A stretch of 64,000 nucleotides of DNA, from contig DJVI01000020.1 in NCBI GenBank assembly GCA_002441125.1, forward strand, positions 55,340 to 119,339, written 5' to 3'. Of the stretch, positions 49,158-57,387 are shown one piece after another. The position numbers and the translations under genes are program-made. Under the pieces are notes generated by a model that was not told where the DNA came from, ran no database searches, and saw nothing but the letters and a program-made list of their open reading frames with translations. Position 1 is the first letter of the stretch. The number at the start of each line of letters is the position of its first letter. Source of the stretch: Caldifarciminota bacterium UBA6260 (GTDB lineage Bacteria; Hydrothermota; 32-111).

Positions 49158-49898
49158 ATGGAATTTAAAGGTAAAAATGTTATAGTTACAGGTGGTTTGA
49201 GGGGTATCGGAAAAAGTATACTGTTAGGTTTTGCATCTGAAGGTGCAAATGTTATAGCATTCGATCTTATAGATGAAAATCTTAATGAAACAAAAATTGA
49301 GGTTGAAAAATTCAAAGTTTCTTTTGATTATTTCAAGGTTGATGTTTCAAATCTCTCTCAAGTTGAGAAAACTGTTGAAGAAGTTATAAAGAAATATGAG
49401 AATATAGATTTTCTTATCAACAATGCAGGAATAACAAAAGATAACCTTCTTATAAGTATGAGTGAAGAGGAATGGGATAAAGTGATATCTGTTAACCTTA
49501 AAGGTACTTTCAACTGTAGTAAATCTGTTGTTAAATATATGATTAAGAAAAGGTCAGGCGTCATAATCAATATATCATCCGTTATAGGTATTATGGGGAA
49601 CAAAGGGCAGGCAAACTATGCTGCAAGTAAAGCTGGTATTATAGGTTTAACAAAATCACTTGCCAAAGAGGTTGGTTCAAGAAATGTGAGAGTTAACGCT
49701 ATAGCTCCGGGATTTATAGAAACTGATATGACAAAAAAACTACCAGAAGATGTTGTCAAAGAGTATGCAAAACTTATACCTCTCGGTAGGGTGGGTAAGC
49801 CGGAGGATGTTGCTAATCTCTGTTTATTTTTATCTTCAAATAGAGCAAGTTATATAACTGGGCAGGTCATACATTGTGATGGCGGAATGTTGATGTAA
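49158..49898 (+). CDS. fabG: 3-oxoacyl-ACP reductase (FabG)
   Basis: A 246-residue short-chain dehydrogenase. NAD(P)-binding TGGLRGIG (11-18), NNAG (88-91) and the Ser141, Tyr154, Lys158 triad (NISSV, NYAASKAG) are seen, with the FabG-type ending FLSSNRASYITGQVIHCDGGM. ATG 49158 is favoured by AAGGAG at 49147-49152; GTG 49152 lies in that site. Confidence 0.95.
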   Translation: MEFKGKNVIVTGGLRGIGKSILLGFASEGANVIAFDLIDENLNETKIEVEKFKVSFDYFKVDVSNLSQVEKTVEEVIKKYENIDFLINNAGITKDNLLISMSEEEWDKVISVNLKGTFNCSKSVVKYMIKKRSGVIINISSVIGIMGNKGQANYAASKAGIIGLTKSLAKEVGSRNVRVNAIAPGFIETDMTKKLPEDVVKEYAKLIPLGRVGKPEDVANLCLFLSSNRASYITGQVIHCDGGMLM

Positions 49899-49919
49899 AA
49901 ACAAGTAAGGAGGTATTTG

Positions 49920-50159
49920 ATGTCACAGGTTTACGAAACAGTAAAAAAACTTTTGGTTGAAAACCTTTCAATCGATGAAGCAAAGATCAACGAAAATGCA
50001 AACATAATGCAGGATCTTGGAGCTGACTCTTTGGATCTTATGGATCTTGTGAATGAACTTGAAGAAATCTATTCTATCAAGATCCCACAGGAAGATTATG
50101 CGAATTTGAAAACTGTTGGAGATGTTGCAAAATATATAGAAAGCAAAATAGCAAAATAA
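49920..50159 (+). CDS. acpP: Acyl carrier protein
   Basis: A 79-residue acidic four-helix protein; Ser37 in DLGADSLDLMDL receives the phosphopantetheine arm. AAGGAGG at 49907-49913 favours ATG 49920 over the preceding TTG. A terminator follows, as expected for a very highly expressed protein inside an operon. Confidence 0.98.
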   Translation: MSQVYETVKKLLVENLSIDEAKINENANIMQDLGADSLDLMDLVNELEEIYSIKIPQEDYANLKTVGDVAKYIESKIAK

Positions 50160-50162
50160 CTT

Positions 50163-50193
50163 AGAGGCGGGTTTTCCCCGCTTCTTTTTTTTA
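50163..50193 (+). terminator. Terminator between acpP and fabF
   Basis: AGAGGCGGG pairs with CCCGCTTCT around TTTTC, followed by eight or more Ts. fabF starts 17 nt later with its own Shine-Dalgarno site and no clear promoter, so read-through probably feeds fabF. Confidence 0.88.
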
Positions 50194-50209
50194 AAAAGGA
50201 GTTAATCTG

Positions 50210-51445
50210 ATGAAAAGGGTTGTAATAACTGGAATTGGAGTGATATCATCTATAGGTAACAATCTCGAAGAGTTTTCAAAAAACCTTTTTTCAGGGAAAA
50301 GTGGAATCACGAAAATAACAAAATTCGATACTACCAATTTCGCCTCAAAGATCGCCGGGGAAGTTAAAAATTTTAATCCAGAATTTGTTATAAACAAAAA
50401 AGAATTGAGAAGGATGGATAGGGTAACTCAGTTCGCAATATATGTAACAGATGAGGCACTTAAAAGTTCGAAGATAGAACTTGATAAGATAGATACAGAT
50501 AGAGCAGGAGTTATTATAGCATCAGGTATAGGTGGAGTTGAAACATGGGAAAATCAACATTCCGTATTTTTAAAGGAAGGTGTTGAAAGGTTGAGCCCTT
50601 TCTTTGTACCTATGATGATAATGAACTCATCATCAGGGAATGTTGCAATAAGATATAAACTTAAAGGACCAAATTTTTCTGTTGTCTCAGCATGTGCTTC
50701 AAGTGGACATGCTATAGCGGATGCTTACAATCAGATTATACTCGATAACGCTGATATTATGGTATGTGGAGGTGTTGAGGCATCAATAACACCACTTTCA
50801 GTTGGTGGTTTTATAGCTTTACAAGCACTTTCAACAAGGAACGATGAACCTGAAAAAGCTTCAAGACCTTTTGATGCTTCAAGGGATGGTTTCGTTATCG
50901 CTGAAGGAGGAGCGGTTCTGATACTCGAATCTCTGGAACACGCTTTAAAAAGGAATGCTCCAATCTTTGCTGAAATTACCGGATGTGGTTACAACGATGA
51001 TGCTTACCATATAACCGCACCAGATGAGAGTGGTGAGGGACCAGCGAAATGTATGATGTTGGCTTTGAAGAAGAGTGGGAAAACTATAGATGATGTTGAT
51101 TACATAAATGCTCACGGTACTTCAACAAAATTGAACGATCAGATGGAAACACTCGCTATAAAAAAAGTTTTTAAAGATAAAGCTTACGATATAAACATTT
51201 CGAGCACAAAATCCATGCATGGTCATCTTCTCGGTGCAGCGAGTGCGGTTGAAGCTGTGGCTACAATAATTGCGATAAAAAATGGAATAGTTCCACCAAC
51301 AATAAACTATGAGAATAGAGATCCAAACTGTGATCTGAACTATACTCCCAACAATGCTGTAAAAAAAGATATAAAATTCGCTCTATCTAACTCTTTCGGG
51401 TTTGGTGGACACAATGTGACTCTCGCTTTTGCTAAATATGAATGA
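50210..51445 (+). CDS. fabF: 3-oxoacyl-ACP synthase II (FabF)
   Basis: A 411-residue condensing enzyme for chain elongation. Cys162 (VSACASSGHA), His302 (NAHGTSTKLND) and His339 (KSMHGHLLGAA) make the Cys-His-His triad; the end NSFGFGGHNV is typical. AAAAGGAG upstream. Overlaps rnc by 8 nt. Confidence 0.97.
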   Translation: MKRVVITGIGVISSIGNNLEEFSKNLFSGKSGITKITKFDTTNFASKIAGEVKNFNPEFVINKKELRRMDRVTQFAIYVTDEALKSSKIELDKIDTDRAGVIIASGIGGVETWENQHSVFLKEGVERLSPFFVPMMIMNSSSGNVAIRYKLKGPNFSVVSACASSGHAIADAYNQIILDNADIMVCGGVEASITPLSVGGFIALQALSTRNDEPEKASRPFDASRDGFVIAEGGAVLILESLEHALKRNAPIFAEITGCGYNDDAYHITAPDESGEGPAKCMMLALKKSGKTIDDVDYINAHGTSTKLNDQMETLAIKKVFKDKAYDINISSTKSMHGHLLGAASAVEAVATIIAIKNGIVPPTINYENRDPNCDLNYTPNNAVKKDIKFALSNSFGFGGHNVTLAFAKYE

Positions 51446-52094
51446 TAAAGATTTACAAGAAAAGTTCAAAAAGATAACAGGTATCGAAATTGAAAATGTT
51501 GAACTGTTGAAAGAATCTTTGACACACCGTTCAAAAGGTGAGAGTAGATCTTACGAAAGGCTTGAATTTTTAGGTGATTCTATTCTTTCTTTCCTGACTT
51601 CAGAATACCTTTACAAAAAGTTAAAAGATATAAACGAAGGTGAACTCTCGAAAAAAAGGAGTGAGATAGTTAACAGGGAAAATCTCTCTTTCATTTTTTC
51701 AAAACTTTTTTTTGATGAACTTATATTTGTTGATAGAAAATCTTTGAAAAGTATACCGGATTCTATAAAAGAGGATATCATAGAATCTGTTTTTGGTGCG
51801 ATATATATTGAAAAAGGAATAAGGGGTGCAAAAAGATTCTTCAAATTGATATTGAAGAATTCAAAAGAGATGCCTGATGATTTTTATGCGAAAAACAGAT
51901 TACAGGAGTTATCACTTTCAAGATATAAAAAGTTACCTGAATTCAGAACTGAGGTTTACAGAGATGATAAATTCAGATGTAAAGTTTATCTTGATGGGAA
52001 ATACTATTCACAGTCAGTTGGAAGGAGTAAAAAAGAGAGTGAAAAAAAAGCTGCAAAACTTGCAATAAAAAAAATTGAGAAGGAGAATCTATGA
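51438..52094 (+). CDS. rnc: Ribonuclease III
   Basis: A 218-residue double-strand-specific endoribonuclease. The signature ERLEFLGDSIL (about 40-50) holds catalytic Glu and Asp; the second acidic site is in ESVFGAIYIEKG. A double-stranded-RNA-binding domain (about 150-217) with KLPEFRTEVYRDDKF and KKESEKKAAKLA follows. The start is ATG 51438 (a TTG at 51429 is possible). rnc after acpP-fabF is a widely conserved order. Confidence 0.97.
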   Translation: MNDKDLQEKFKKITGIEIENVELLKESLTHRSKGESRSYERLEFLGDSILSFLTSEYLYKKLKDINEGELSKKRSEIVNRENLSFIFSKLFFDELIFVDRKSLKSIPDSIKEDIIESVFGAIYIEKGIRGAKRFFKLILKNSKEMPDDFYAKNRLQELSLSRYKKLPEFRTEVYRDDKFRCKVYLDGKYYSQSVGRSKKESEKKAAKLAIKKIEKENL

Positions 52095-52885
52095 ATATCA
52101 TTGTTTGTGTAAAACAGGTTCCTGACACAAGTCAGATGAAATTCGATCCGGAAACAAAAACTATAAAGAGGGAAGGTGTTGAAAACATAGTTAACCCTTT
52201 TGACCTTTACGCTGTTGAAGAGGCTTTGAGGATAAAAGAGAAGTATTTCCCCCAGTCTACTATAACAGCTATATCCATGGGACCAAAACAGGCTGAGAAT
52301 GCTTTAAGAGAAGTTATATCTATGGGGGTTGATAAAGCTATTCTTATCTCAGATAAATCTTTCGCTGCCAGTGATACTCTCGCAACGAGTTATGTCCTTT
52401 CTGAAGCTATCAAAAAAATTGGAAATTTTGATCTTATACTTTTTGGTAAGATGGCAATAGATGGAGATACAGCACAGGTCGGACCAGAGGTAGCATCACT
52501 TTTAGATATTCCTCAGATAACTTTTGTTAGAAAGATAGTTGAGATAAAAGATGATTATCTTATAGCTGAAAGGAGTATGGAAGATGGTTATGAAACATTG
52601 AAAGTAAAATTACCTGCAGCTTTGACATGTATTAAAGAGTTGAATGAACCACGCCTTCCATCTTTGAGGGGAAAAATGAGAGCAAAAAAAGAGGAGATTT
52701 TAGTTTGGGATGCAAATTTTTTGGGAATAGATCTATCAAAATGTGGATTCAAGGGTTCACCAACCTGGGTAACTAAAGCTTTCACCCCAACAATTCAAAA
52801 AGAGAATATAATTTTTTCAGATGAGAATCAGAAAAAGAATGTTGAAAACCTGATAAACGAATTGAAGAAAAAATCTATCATCTAA
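52091..52885 (+). CDS. etfB: Electron transfer flavoprotein beta subunit
   Basis: A 264-residue protein. IIVCVKQVPDTSQMKFDPETKT, NPFDLYAVEEAL, LILFGKMAIDGDTAQVGPEVA and the AMP-binding-type ERSMEDGYETLKVKLPA region (parts shown) match EtfB. It pairs with EtfA to carry electrons from flavin dehydrogenases. ATGA overlap with rnc. The partner dehydrogenase or quinone oxidoreductase is not in the window. Confidence 0.96.
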   Translation: MNIIVCVKQVPDTSQMKFDPETKTIKREGVENIVNPFDLYAVEEALRIKEKYFPQSTITAISMGPKQAENALREVISMGVDKAILISDKSFAASDTLATSYVLSEAIKKIGNFDLILFGKMAIDGDTAQVGPEVASLLDIPQITFVRKIVEIKDDYLIAERSMEDGYETLKVKLPAALTCIKELNEPRLPSLRGKMRAKKEEILVWDANFLGIDLSKCGFKGSPTWVTKAFTPTIQKENIIFSDENQKKNVENLINELKKKSII

Positions 52886-52894
52886 GGAGTTAAT

Positions 52895-53893
52895 ATGGAC
52901 TTAAAAGATTATAAAGGAGTAATGGTTTTTATAGAAAACAGGGAAGGTAAGATAGAAGGTGTATCTTTGGAACTTTTGAATAAAGGAAGGGAACTCGCTG
53001 ATAAAAGAAATGTTGAACTTATAAGTTTGATATTGGGATACGATGTAAAAAAGTTCTCCGACCAACTCATTAAAAGAGGATCTGATAGGGTGATAGTTGT
53101 TGATCATATAAGGTTGAAAAATTTTGTTGATTCAACTTACACTAATGTTGTTGTTGAGGTTGTAAAAAAATATAAACCGGAAATTTTCCTTTCAGGATCA
53201 ACAAATCTTGGAAGATCACTTTTCCCGAGAGTTTCTGCGAAACTTGAGACAGGTCTTACGGCTGATTGCACAGAACTTGATATAGATCCAGAGGATGGGA
53301 AACTTTTACAGACAAGACCAGCTGCCGGTGGTTCTATTATGGCAACGATTGTGACACCAAACAAAAGACCACAGATGGCAACTGTAAGACATAAAGTTTT
53401 TAAAGAGGCACCTGTTGATGAAAGTAGAAAAGGTATAGTTGAAGATTTTGAGTTCAGGGATGAGATGGTTGATGAAAGGGTTGAGTATATTTCTTTCACA
53501 AAAGATGAAACACAAACTGTGAACCTTTCAGATGCGGATATAATAGTTTCAGGTGGAAGAGGTTTGAAGAGTAAAGAAAATTTCAAGTTGGTTTTTGAAC
53601 TCGCTGAAAGTTTGAACGGTGCTGTTGGTGCATCAAGACCATGTATTGATGATGGTTGGTTACCTTTCTCCCATCAGGTTGGACAGACAGGTAAAACCGT
53701 TTCACCAAAGATTTATATAGCATTAGGGATTTCCGGTGCTATACAGCATCTTGCTGGAATGAAATCTTCAAATGTGATCATTGCGATAAACAAGGATCCT
53801 AACGCACCTATTTTTCAGGTCGCAGATTATGGAATAGTTGGGGATCTTTTTGAAGTCGTTCCAATACTTTTAAAAAAATTGAAAGAAGGATGA
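52895..53893 (+). CDS. etfA: Electron transfer flavoprotein alpha subunit
   Basis: A 332-residue protein with an EtfA N-terminal domain and a C-terminal FAD-binding domain (IVSGGRGLKSKENF, GASRPCIDDGWLPFSHQVGQTGKTVSP, GISGAIQHLAGMKSSNVIIAINKDPNAPIF, each a known block). AAGGAG precedes ATG 52895. Overlaps the following glycosyltransferase gene by 4 nt, so the sugar genes are on the etf transcript. Confidence 0.96.
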   Translation: MDLKDYKGVMVFIENREGKIEGVSLELLNKGRELADKRNVELISLILGYDVKKFSDQLIKRGSDRVIVVDHIRLKNFVDSTYTNVVVEVVKKYKPEIFLSGSTNLGRSLFPRVSAKLETGLTADCTELDIDPEDGKLLQTRPAAGGSIMATIVTPNKRPQMATVRHKVFKEAPVDESRKGIVEDFEFRDEMVDERVEYISFTKDETQTVNLSDADIIVSGGRGLKSKENFKLVFELAESLNGAVGASRPCIDDGWLPFSHQVGQTGKTVSPKIYIALGISGAIQHLAGMKSSNVIIAINKDPNAPIFQVADYGIVGDLFEVVPILLKKLKEG

Positions 53894-54600
53894 AAAAAGA
53901 TATTAGAATTTCAGCAATGTTTCCCTGTTACAATGACAGTGAAACTATTTTGAAACTTGTTGATAGTGTTGAAGTTAAATTAAAAAAGTTTACTCTTGAT
54001 TATGAAATAATCGTTGTTGATGATTTTTCAACTGATGGAGCAAGGGATCTTCTTTTAAAAAAAGCAAAAGAGAACCCGAAATTGAAAGTTGTGCTGCATG
54101 AGAAGAATATGGGATATGGGGTAACTATCGTTGATGGATTAAAAAATGCTTCGTATGAATATTTCTTTTATACTGATGGTGATGGTCAATATGATCCCTC
54201 AGAGATAGAAAAACTGATAAAAATCTTGGATGATGATACTGCCCTTGTTAACGGGTATAAGATTTTAAGGGATGACCCTTTTTACAGGATTATAATTGGT
54301 AAACTTTACAACACATTCATGAAATTTTTCTTTGGAATAAAATTGAAAGATATTGATTGTGATTTCAGAATAATAAAAAAAGATGTTTTTAAAGATGAAA
54401 AATTCTTTTCAAAATCTGGAACCATATGTATAGAGATGATAAAAAAGATAGAATTGAAAGGTTGTAAAGTCAAGCAGGTTGGAGTTAAACATTATGAGAG
54501 GGAGTTTGGAAGATCCCAGTTTTTTAACTTTAAAAGGTTGTTTTTTGTATTTTTACATTTGATAGTTTTATGGTATAATCTTATAGCTAAGAGGGTGTAG
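53890..54600 (+). CDS. GT2 family glycosyltransferase
   Basis: A 236-residue GT-A enzyme: ISAMFPCYNDSETI, IIVVDDFSTDGARD, FYTDGDGQYDPSEIE (metal-binding D-x-D) and the C-terminal REFGRSQFFNFKR, similar to the H-x-x-GxSK/R-x loop of polyprenol-phosphate sugar transferases. One hydrophobic C-terminal segment. It begins a run of four overlapping sugar genes. Donor and acceptor unknown. Confidence 0.9.
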   Translation: MKKDIRISAMFPCYNDSETILKLVDSVEVKLKKFTLDYEIIVVDDFSTDGARDLLLKKAKENPKLKVVLHEKNMGYGVTIVDGLKNASYEYFFYTDGDGQYDPSEIEKLIKILDDDTALVNGYKILRDDPFYRIIIGKLYNTFMKFFFGIKLKDIDCDFRIIKKDVFKDEKFFSKSGTICIEMIKKIELKGCKVKQVGVKHYEREFGRSQFFNFKRLFFVFLHLIVLWYNLIAKRV

Positions 54601-54606
54601 GTGTTT

Positions 54607-55584
54607 ATGAAAAAATTAAAGATTAAATCTGCCTTACTACTTGGAGGTCTTGGTTTTATAGGTTATAACCTTTCAAAGTACCTTATTGAGAATAATGTTA
54701 ATGTAACTATAATAGATTCCAAAAACGGTTCTTCAGGTTACAATGAGTTTCATATGATAAATCTAAGGAAAGAGAAGATAAATATAATTGAGGATAGTAT
54801 AGGTAATGCAGAAAAATATAAAGACCAGATAAAAAATTCTGATTGTGTGGTTGACCTCGCTGCTTTGATAAGTCACTCTGATTCTATGAAGAATCCACTT
54901 TTCGATATTGAAAATAACACCATAGAACATATAAAATTTTTAGAGGTTTTTAAAAGTTTCAAAAATAAAAAGGTTGTATATATATCAACAAGACAGGTTT
55001 ATGGTAAACAGGAAAAGTTCCCTGTTGATGAGAGTTCAAATGTTAATCCTTTTGATGTGAATGGTATAAACAAGTATGTAACTGAAATGTATTATTCTCT
55101 CTATTCAAGATATTATGGATTTCCTTTAACTATTTTAAGGTTATCCAACATTTATGGTGAAGGTATGCATATCAAAGATAAAAGGTTATCATTTATTGGT
55201 TGGTTTATGAACAGAGTTATAACGAACAATCCTATTGAACTTTATTCCGATGGTTCAACTTTAAGAGATCTTCTCTATGTTAAGGATCTTGTAAGAACAA
55301 TATATAACAGTATGATTGTTGAAAATACAGGTATATTCAATGTTGGTTCCGATTACTCTTACTCTTTAAAATCTATAGCTGAAAAACTCGTTAAACTTAA
55401 TCCAAAATCTTCAATAATCTATATACCTTTTCCAGATGAGATAAAAAATATAGATATAGGGTCTTTCAAACCGGATAACAGCAAAGCTAAAGAATTTTTA
55501 AACCATAAAGAGGAAACTTTATTGGATGAAGGTTTGAAAAATACTTATGAATATTATCAGAAATACAAAGGATACTATCTATGA
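54607..55584 (+). CDS. NAD-dependent sugar epimerase/dehydratase (extended SDR) with Asn at the usual Tyr position
   Basis: A 325-residue protein with the NAD-binding GGLGFIG (13-19), DLAALISHSDS, STRQVYG and LRLSNIYGEG. The usual Y-x-x-x-K catalytic pair reads N-G-I-N-K here (Asn152, Lys156), so the Tyr is missing; extended SDRs with VNGINK occur as a recognised side group in sugar clusters. Its exact reaction is unknown. The start is ATG 54607 or GTG 54601, which follows the previous stop at once. Overlaps the aminotransferase by 4 nt. Confidence 0.82.
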   Translation: MKKLKIKSALLLGGLGFIGYNLSKYLIENNVNVTIIDSKNGSSGYNEFHMINLRKEKINIIEDSIGNAEKYKDQIKNSDCVVDLAALISHSDSMKNPLFDIENNTIEHIKFLEVFKSFKNKKVVYISTRQVYGKQEKFPVDESSNVNPFDVNGINKYVTEMYYSLYSRYYGFPLTILRLSNIYGEGMHIKDKRLSFIGWFMNRVITNNPIELYSDGSTLRDLLYVKDLVRTIYNSMIVENTGIFNVGSDYSYSLKSIAEKLVKLNPKSSIIYIPFPDEIKNIDIGSFKPDNSKAKEFLNHKEETLLDEGLKNTYEYYQKYKGYYL

Positions 55585-56648
55585 TACCTTTCTGCCAGTT
55601 GAACAGGGATATGGAAGAGTTTGAAAGGATCAAAAGGAGACTCGATGAATTCTTTCAGAGGGGCAAATTTATACTTGGTTATTACAATGAGGAATTTGAA
55701 AAAGTTTTTGGTAATTTTATAGGGAAGAAGTATGTTGTTGGAACCGGGAACGCAACAGATTCCTTATACCTTATTTTCAGAGCTCTTAAAGCAAAAAAAG
55801 TGGGTCTATGTGCTTCAAGTCCACTTCCATGCGCACAAGCGATAAAGATGGCTGGTTGTGAAATTGTGCTTTTTGATACTTATGATAACACTGGTCTTAT
55901 AGATATAGATAAGTTTAAAAAAAGTGGAAAGAAAATTGATGTTCTCCTTGCAGTCCATCTTTACGGTCAGGCAGAGTATGTTGAAATTTTGAAGGATAGA
56001 TGCGATAACATTGGTATAACATTGGTTGAGGATTGTTCCCAATCGATAGATACATACATAGAGGGTAAACATACAGGAAAATTTTCAATACTTTCAGCAT
56101 TCTCCTTTTATCCAACAAAAAATCTCGGATGCTGGGGTGATGGTGGGGCTATAGCAACAGATGATAGAAACCTTTTTGAGAAACTTCAGAAGATGAGAAA
56201 TTATGGACAGAAAGAGATATACTCAGCCACGCAGGAGGGTATTAATAGCAGGTTGGATGAAATTCAGGCACTCGTTCTTCTTGAAAAAATTAAAAGTTTA
56301 AAGATCAAAAGTGAGAAGAGAAGAAAGATTATGAGAATGTACAAGGAAGGTATAGATAATAAAAATGTAACTTTACCATCTTTAAGATATTTTGAAACTT
56401 CGAATGGTCATCTTTTCCCTATCTTTTCAAAAAGGAGGGATGAGTTGAAAGAGCATCTTTTAAAAAAAGGGATTTTAACAGCTGTTCATTATCCATATCC
56501 TTTACATAAACAGAAATACTTCTATCAAAAATCTTCCTTACCATTTTCAGAAAAATTAGCGAAAACTGAACTCTCCTTACCAATATTCCCAGAGATGACA
56601 GAAGAAGAGGTAAAAAAAGTTATATATGGAGTGAATTCTTTTAAATGA
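55581..56648 (+). CDS. DegT/DnrJ/EryC1/StrS-family sugar aminotransferase
   Basis: A 355-residue PLP enzyme that aminates a keto-sugar nucleotide, probably the product of the upstream SDR. GTGNATDSLYL binds the phosphate, VEDCSQSID has the PLP-binding Asp151, and FYPTKNLGCWGDGGAI has Lys180 as the Schiff-base residue. NYGQKEIY and INSRLDEIQALVL are typical. Same overlapping operon. Confidence 0.93.
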   Translation: MIPFCQLNRDMEEFERIKRRLDEFFQRGKFILGYYNEEFEKVFGNFIGKKYVVGTGNATDSLYLIFRALKAKKVGLCASSPLPCAQAIKMAGCEIVLFDTYDNTGLIDIDKFKKSGKKIDVLLAVHLYGQAEYVEILKDRCDNIGITLVEDCSQSIDTYIEGKHTGKFSILSAFSFYPTKNLGCWGDGGAIATDDRNLFEKLQKMRNYGQKEIYSATQEGINSRLDEIQALVLLEKIKSLKIKSEKRRKIMRMYKEGIDNKNVTLPSLRYFETSNGHLFPIFSKRRDELKEHLLKKGILTAVHYPYPLHKQKYFYQKSSLPFSEKLAKTELSLPIFPEMTEEEVKKVIYGVNSFK

Positions 56649-57364
56649 GGGATATAGAGTTTGATAATGTCGATAGAGTTGAAGAGGAACATTTCTGGTT
56701 CAAAAATAAGAGAAAGATATTTTCCCATTTTTTAAATAAATATTATAAAAACGGATTAATACTTGATTCGGCATGTGGGACAGGAAGAGACCTTAAAGGT
56801 ATAAAAAATAGTATAGGTATGGATTATAATTTTTACGCACTGAAATATGCAAAAAAATATTGTGAGAAACTTGTCAACGGTGATGCCAACCTTCTCCCTT
56901 TTAAAGATAAAACTTTTGAAATCATTTTTTCCTTCGATCTTTTGCAACACGAAGGTATAGATTTTGATAAAGTTTTAAGGGAGTACAACAGAGTTTTAAA
57001 AAAAGGAGGTTACATTTTTTTGAACCTTCCCATGTTTAATTTTTTGTATTCAAAACATGATATCGCTGTTAACAATTCTATCAGATTCGACATGAAAGAT
57101 TTGAAAAAATTTAAAAATTATGGTTTTTCAACAGAAGATAAAATATACTGGAATTTTGTCCTTTTCCCTCTAATAGTTTTTCTTAGAAAAATTTTTTTTC
57201 AATTTTTTTCTTACGATGAGACTTCGGATGTTAAAGAAACAGGTAAATTAACAAACCTTTTACTTGATAAAATCTTTTCTTTTGAGTTTAACCTTTCTAA
57301 GAAAAATATCCTTCCTTTAGGTGTTTCCTGTTTCATAGTTTTGAGAAAAGAAGTTGACCTTTGA
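56645..57364 (+). CDS. Class I SAM-dependent methyltransferase
   Basis: A 239-residue protein with LDSACGTGRDLKG (SAM-binding motif I), the acidic GMDYN strand, DANLLPFKDKTFEIIFSFDLLQH and EYNRVLKKGGYIFLNLP, the Methyltransf_11 pattern. EEEHFWFKNKRKIF at the start is common in methyltransferases of glycan clusters. Probably methylates a sugar. The promoter of the next gene lies inside its last codons. Confidence 0.88.
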   Translation: MRDIEFDNVDRVEEEHFWFKNKRKIFSHFLNKYYKNGLILDSACGTGRDLKGIKNSIGMDYNFYALKYAKKYCEKLVNGDANLLPFKDKTFEIIFSFDLLQHEGIDFDKVLREYNRVLKKGGYIFLNLPMFNFLYSKHDIAVNNSIRFDMKDLKKFKNYGFSTEDKIYWNFVLFPLIVFLRKIFFQFFSYDETSDVKETGKLTNLLLDKIFSFEFNLSKKNILPLGVSCFIVLRKEVDL

Positions 57365-57381
57365 TTTAAATAATCTATAAT
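57354..57381 (+). promoter_or_regulatory. Promoter of the YfhO-like gene, probably leaderless
   Basis: TTGACC at 57354-57359 (inside the methyltransferase gene), 16-nt spacer, TATAAT at 57376-57381, then six A residues and ATG 57388. No Shine-Dalgarno site. Confidence 0.72.
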
Positions 57382-57387
57382 AAAAAA

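Noticed and set aside
53137..53586. 149-codon minus-strand open frame opposite etfA
   Set aside because: The etfA reading is conserved along its whole length; the antisense product is Ser/Thr-rich and has no start signal.
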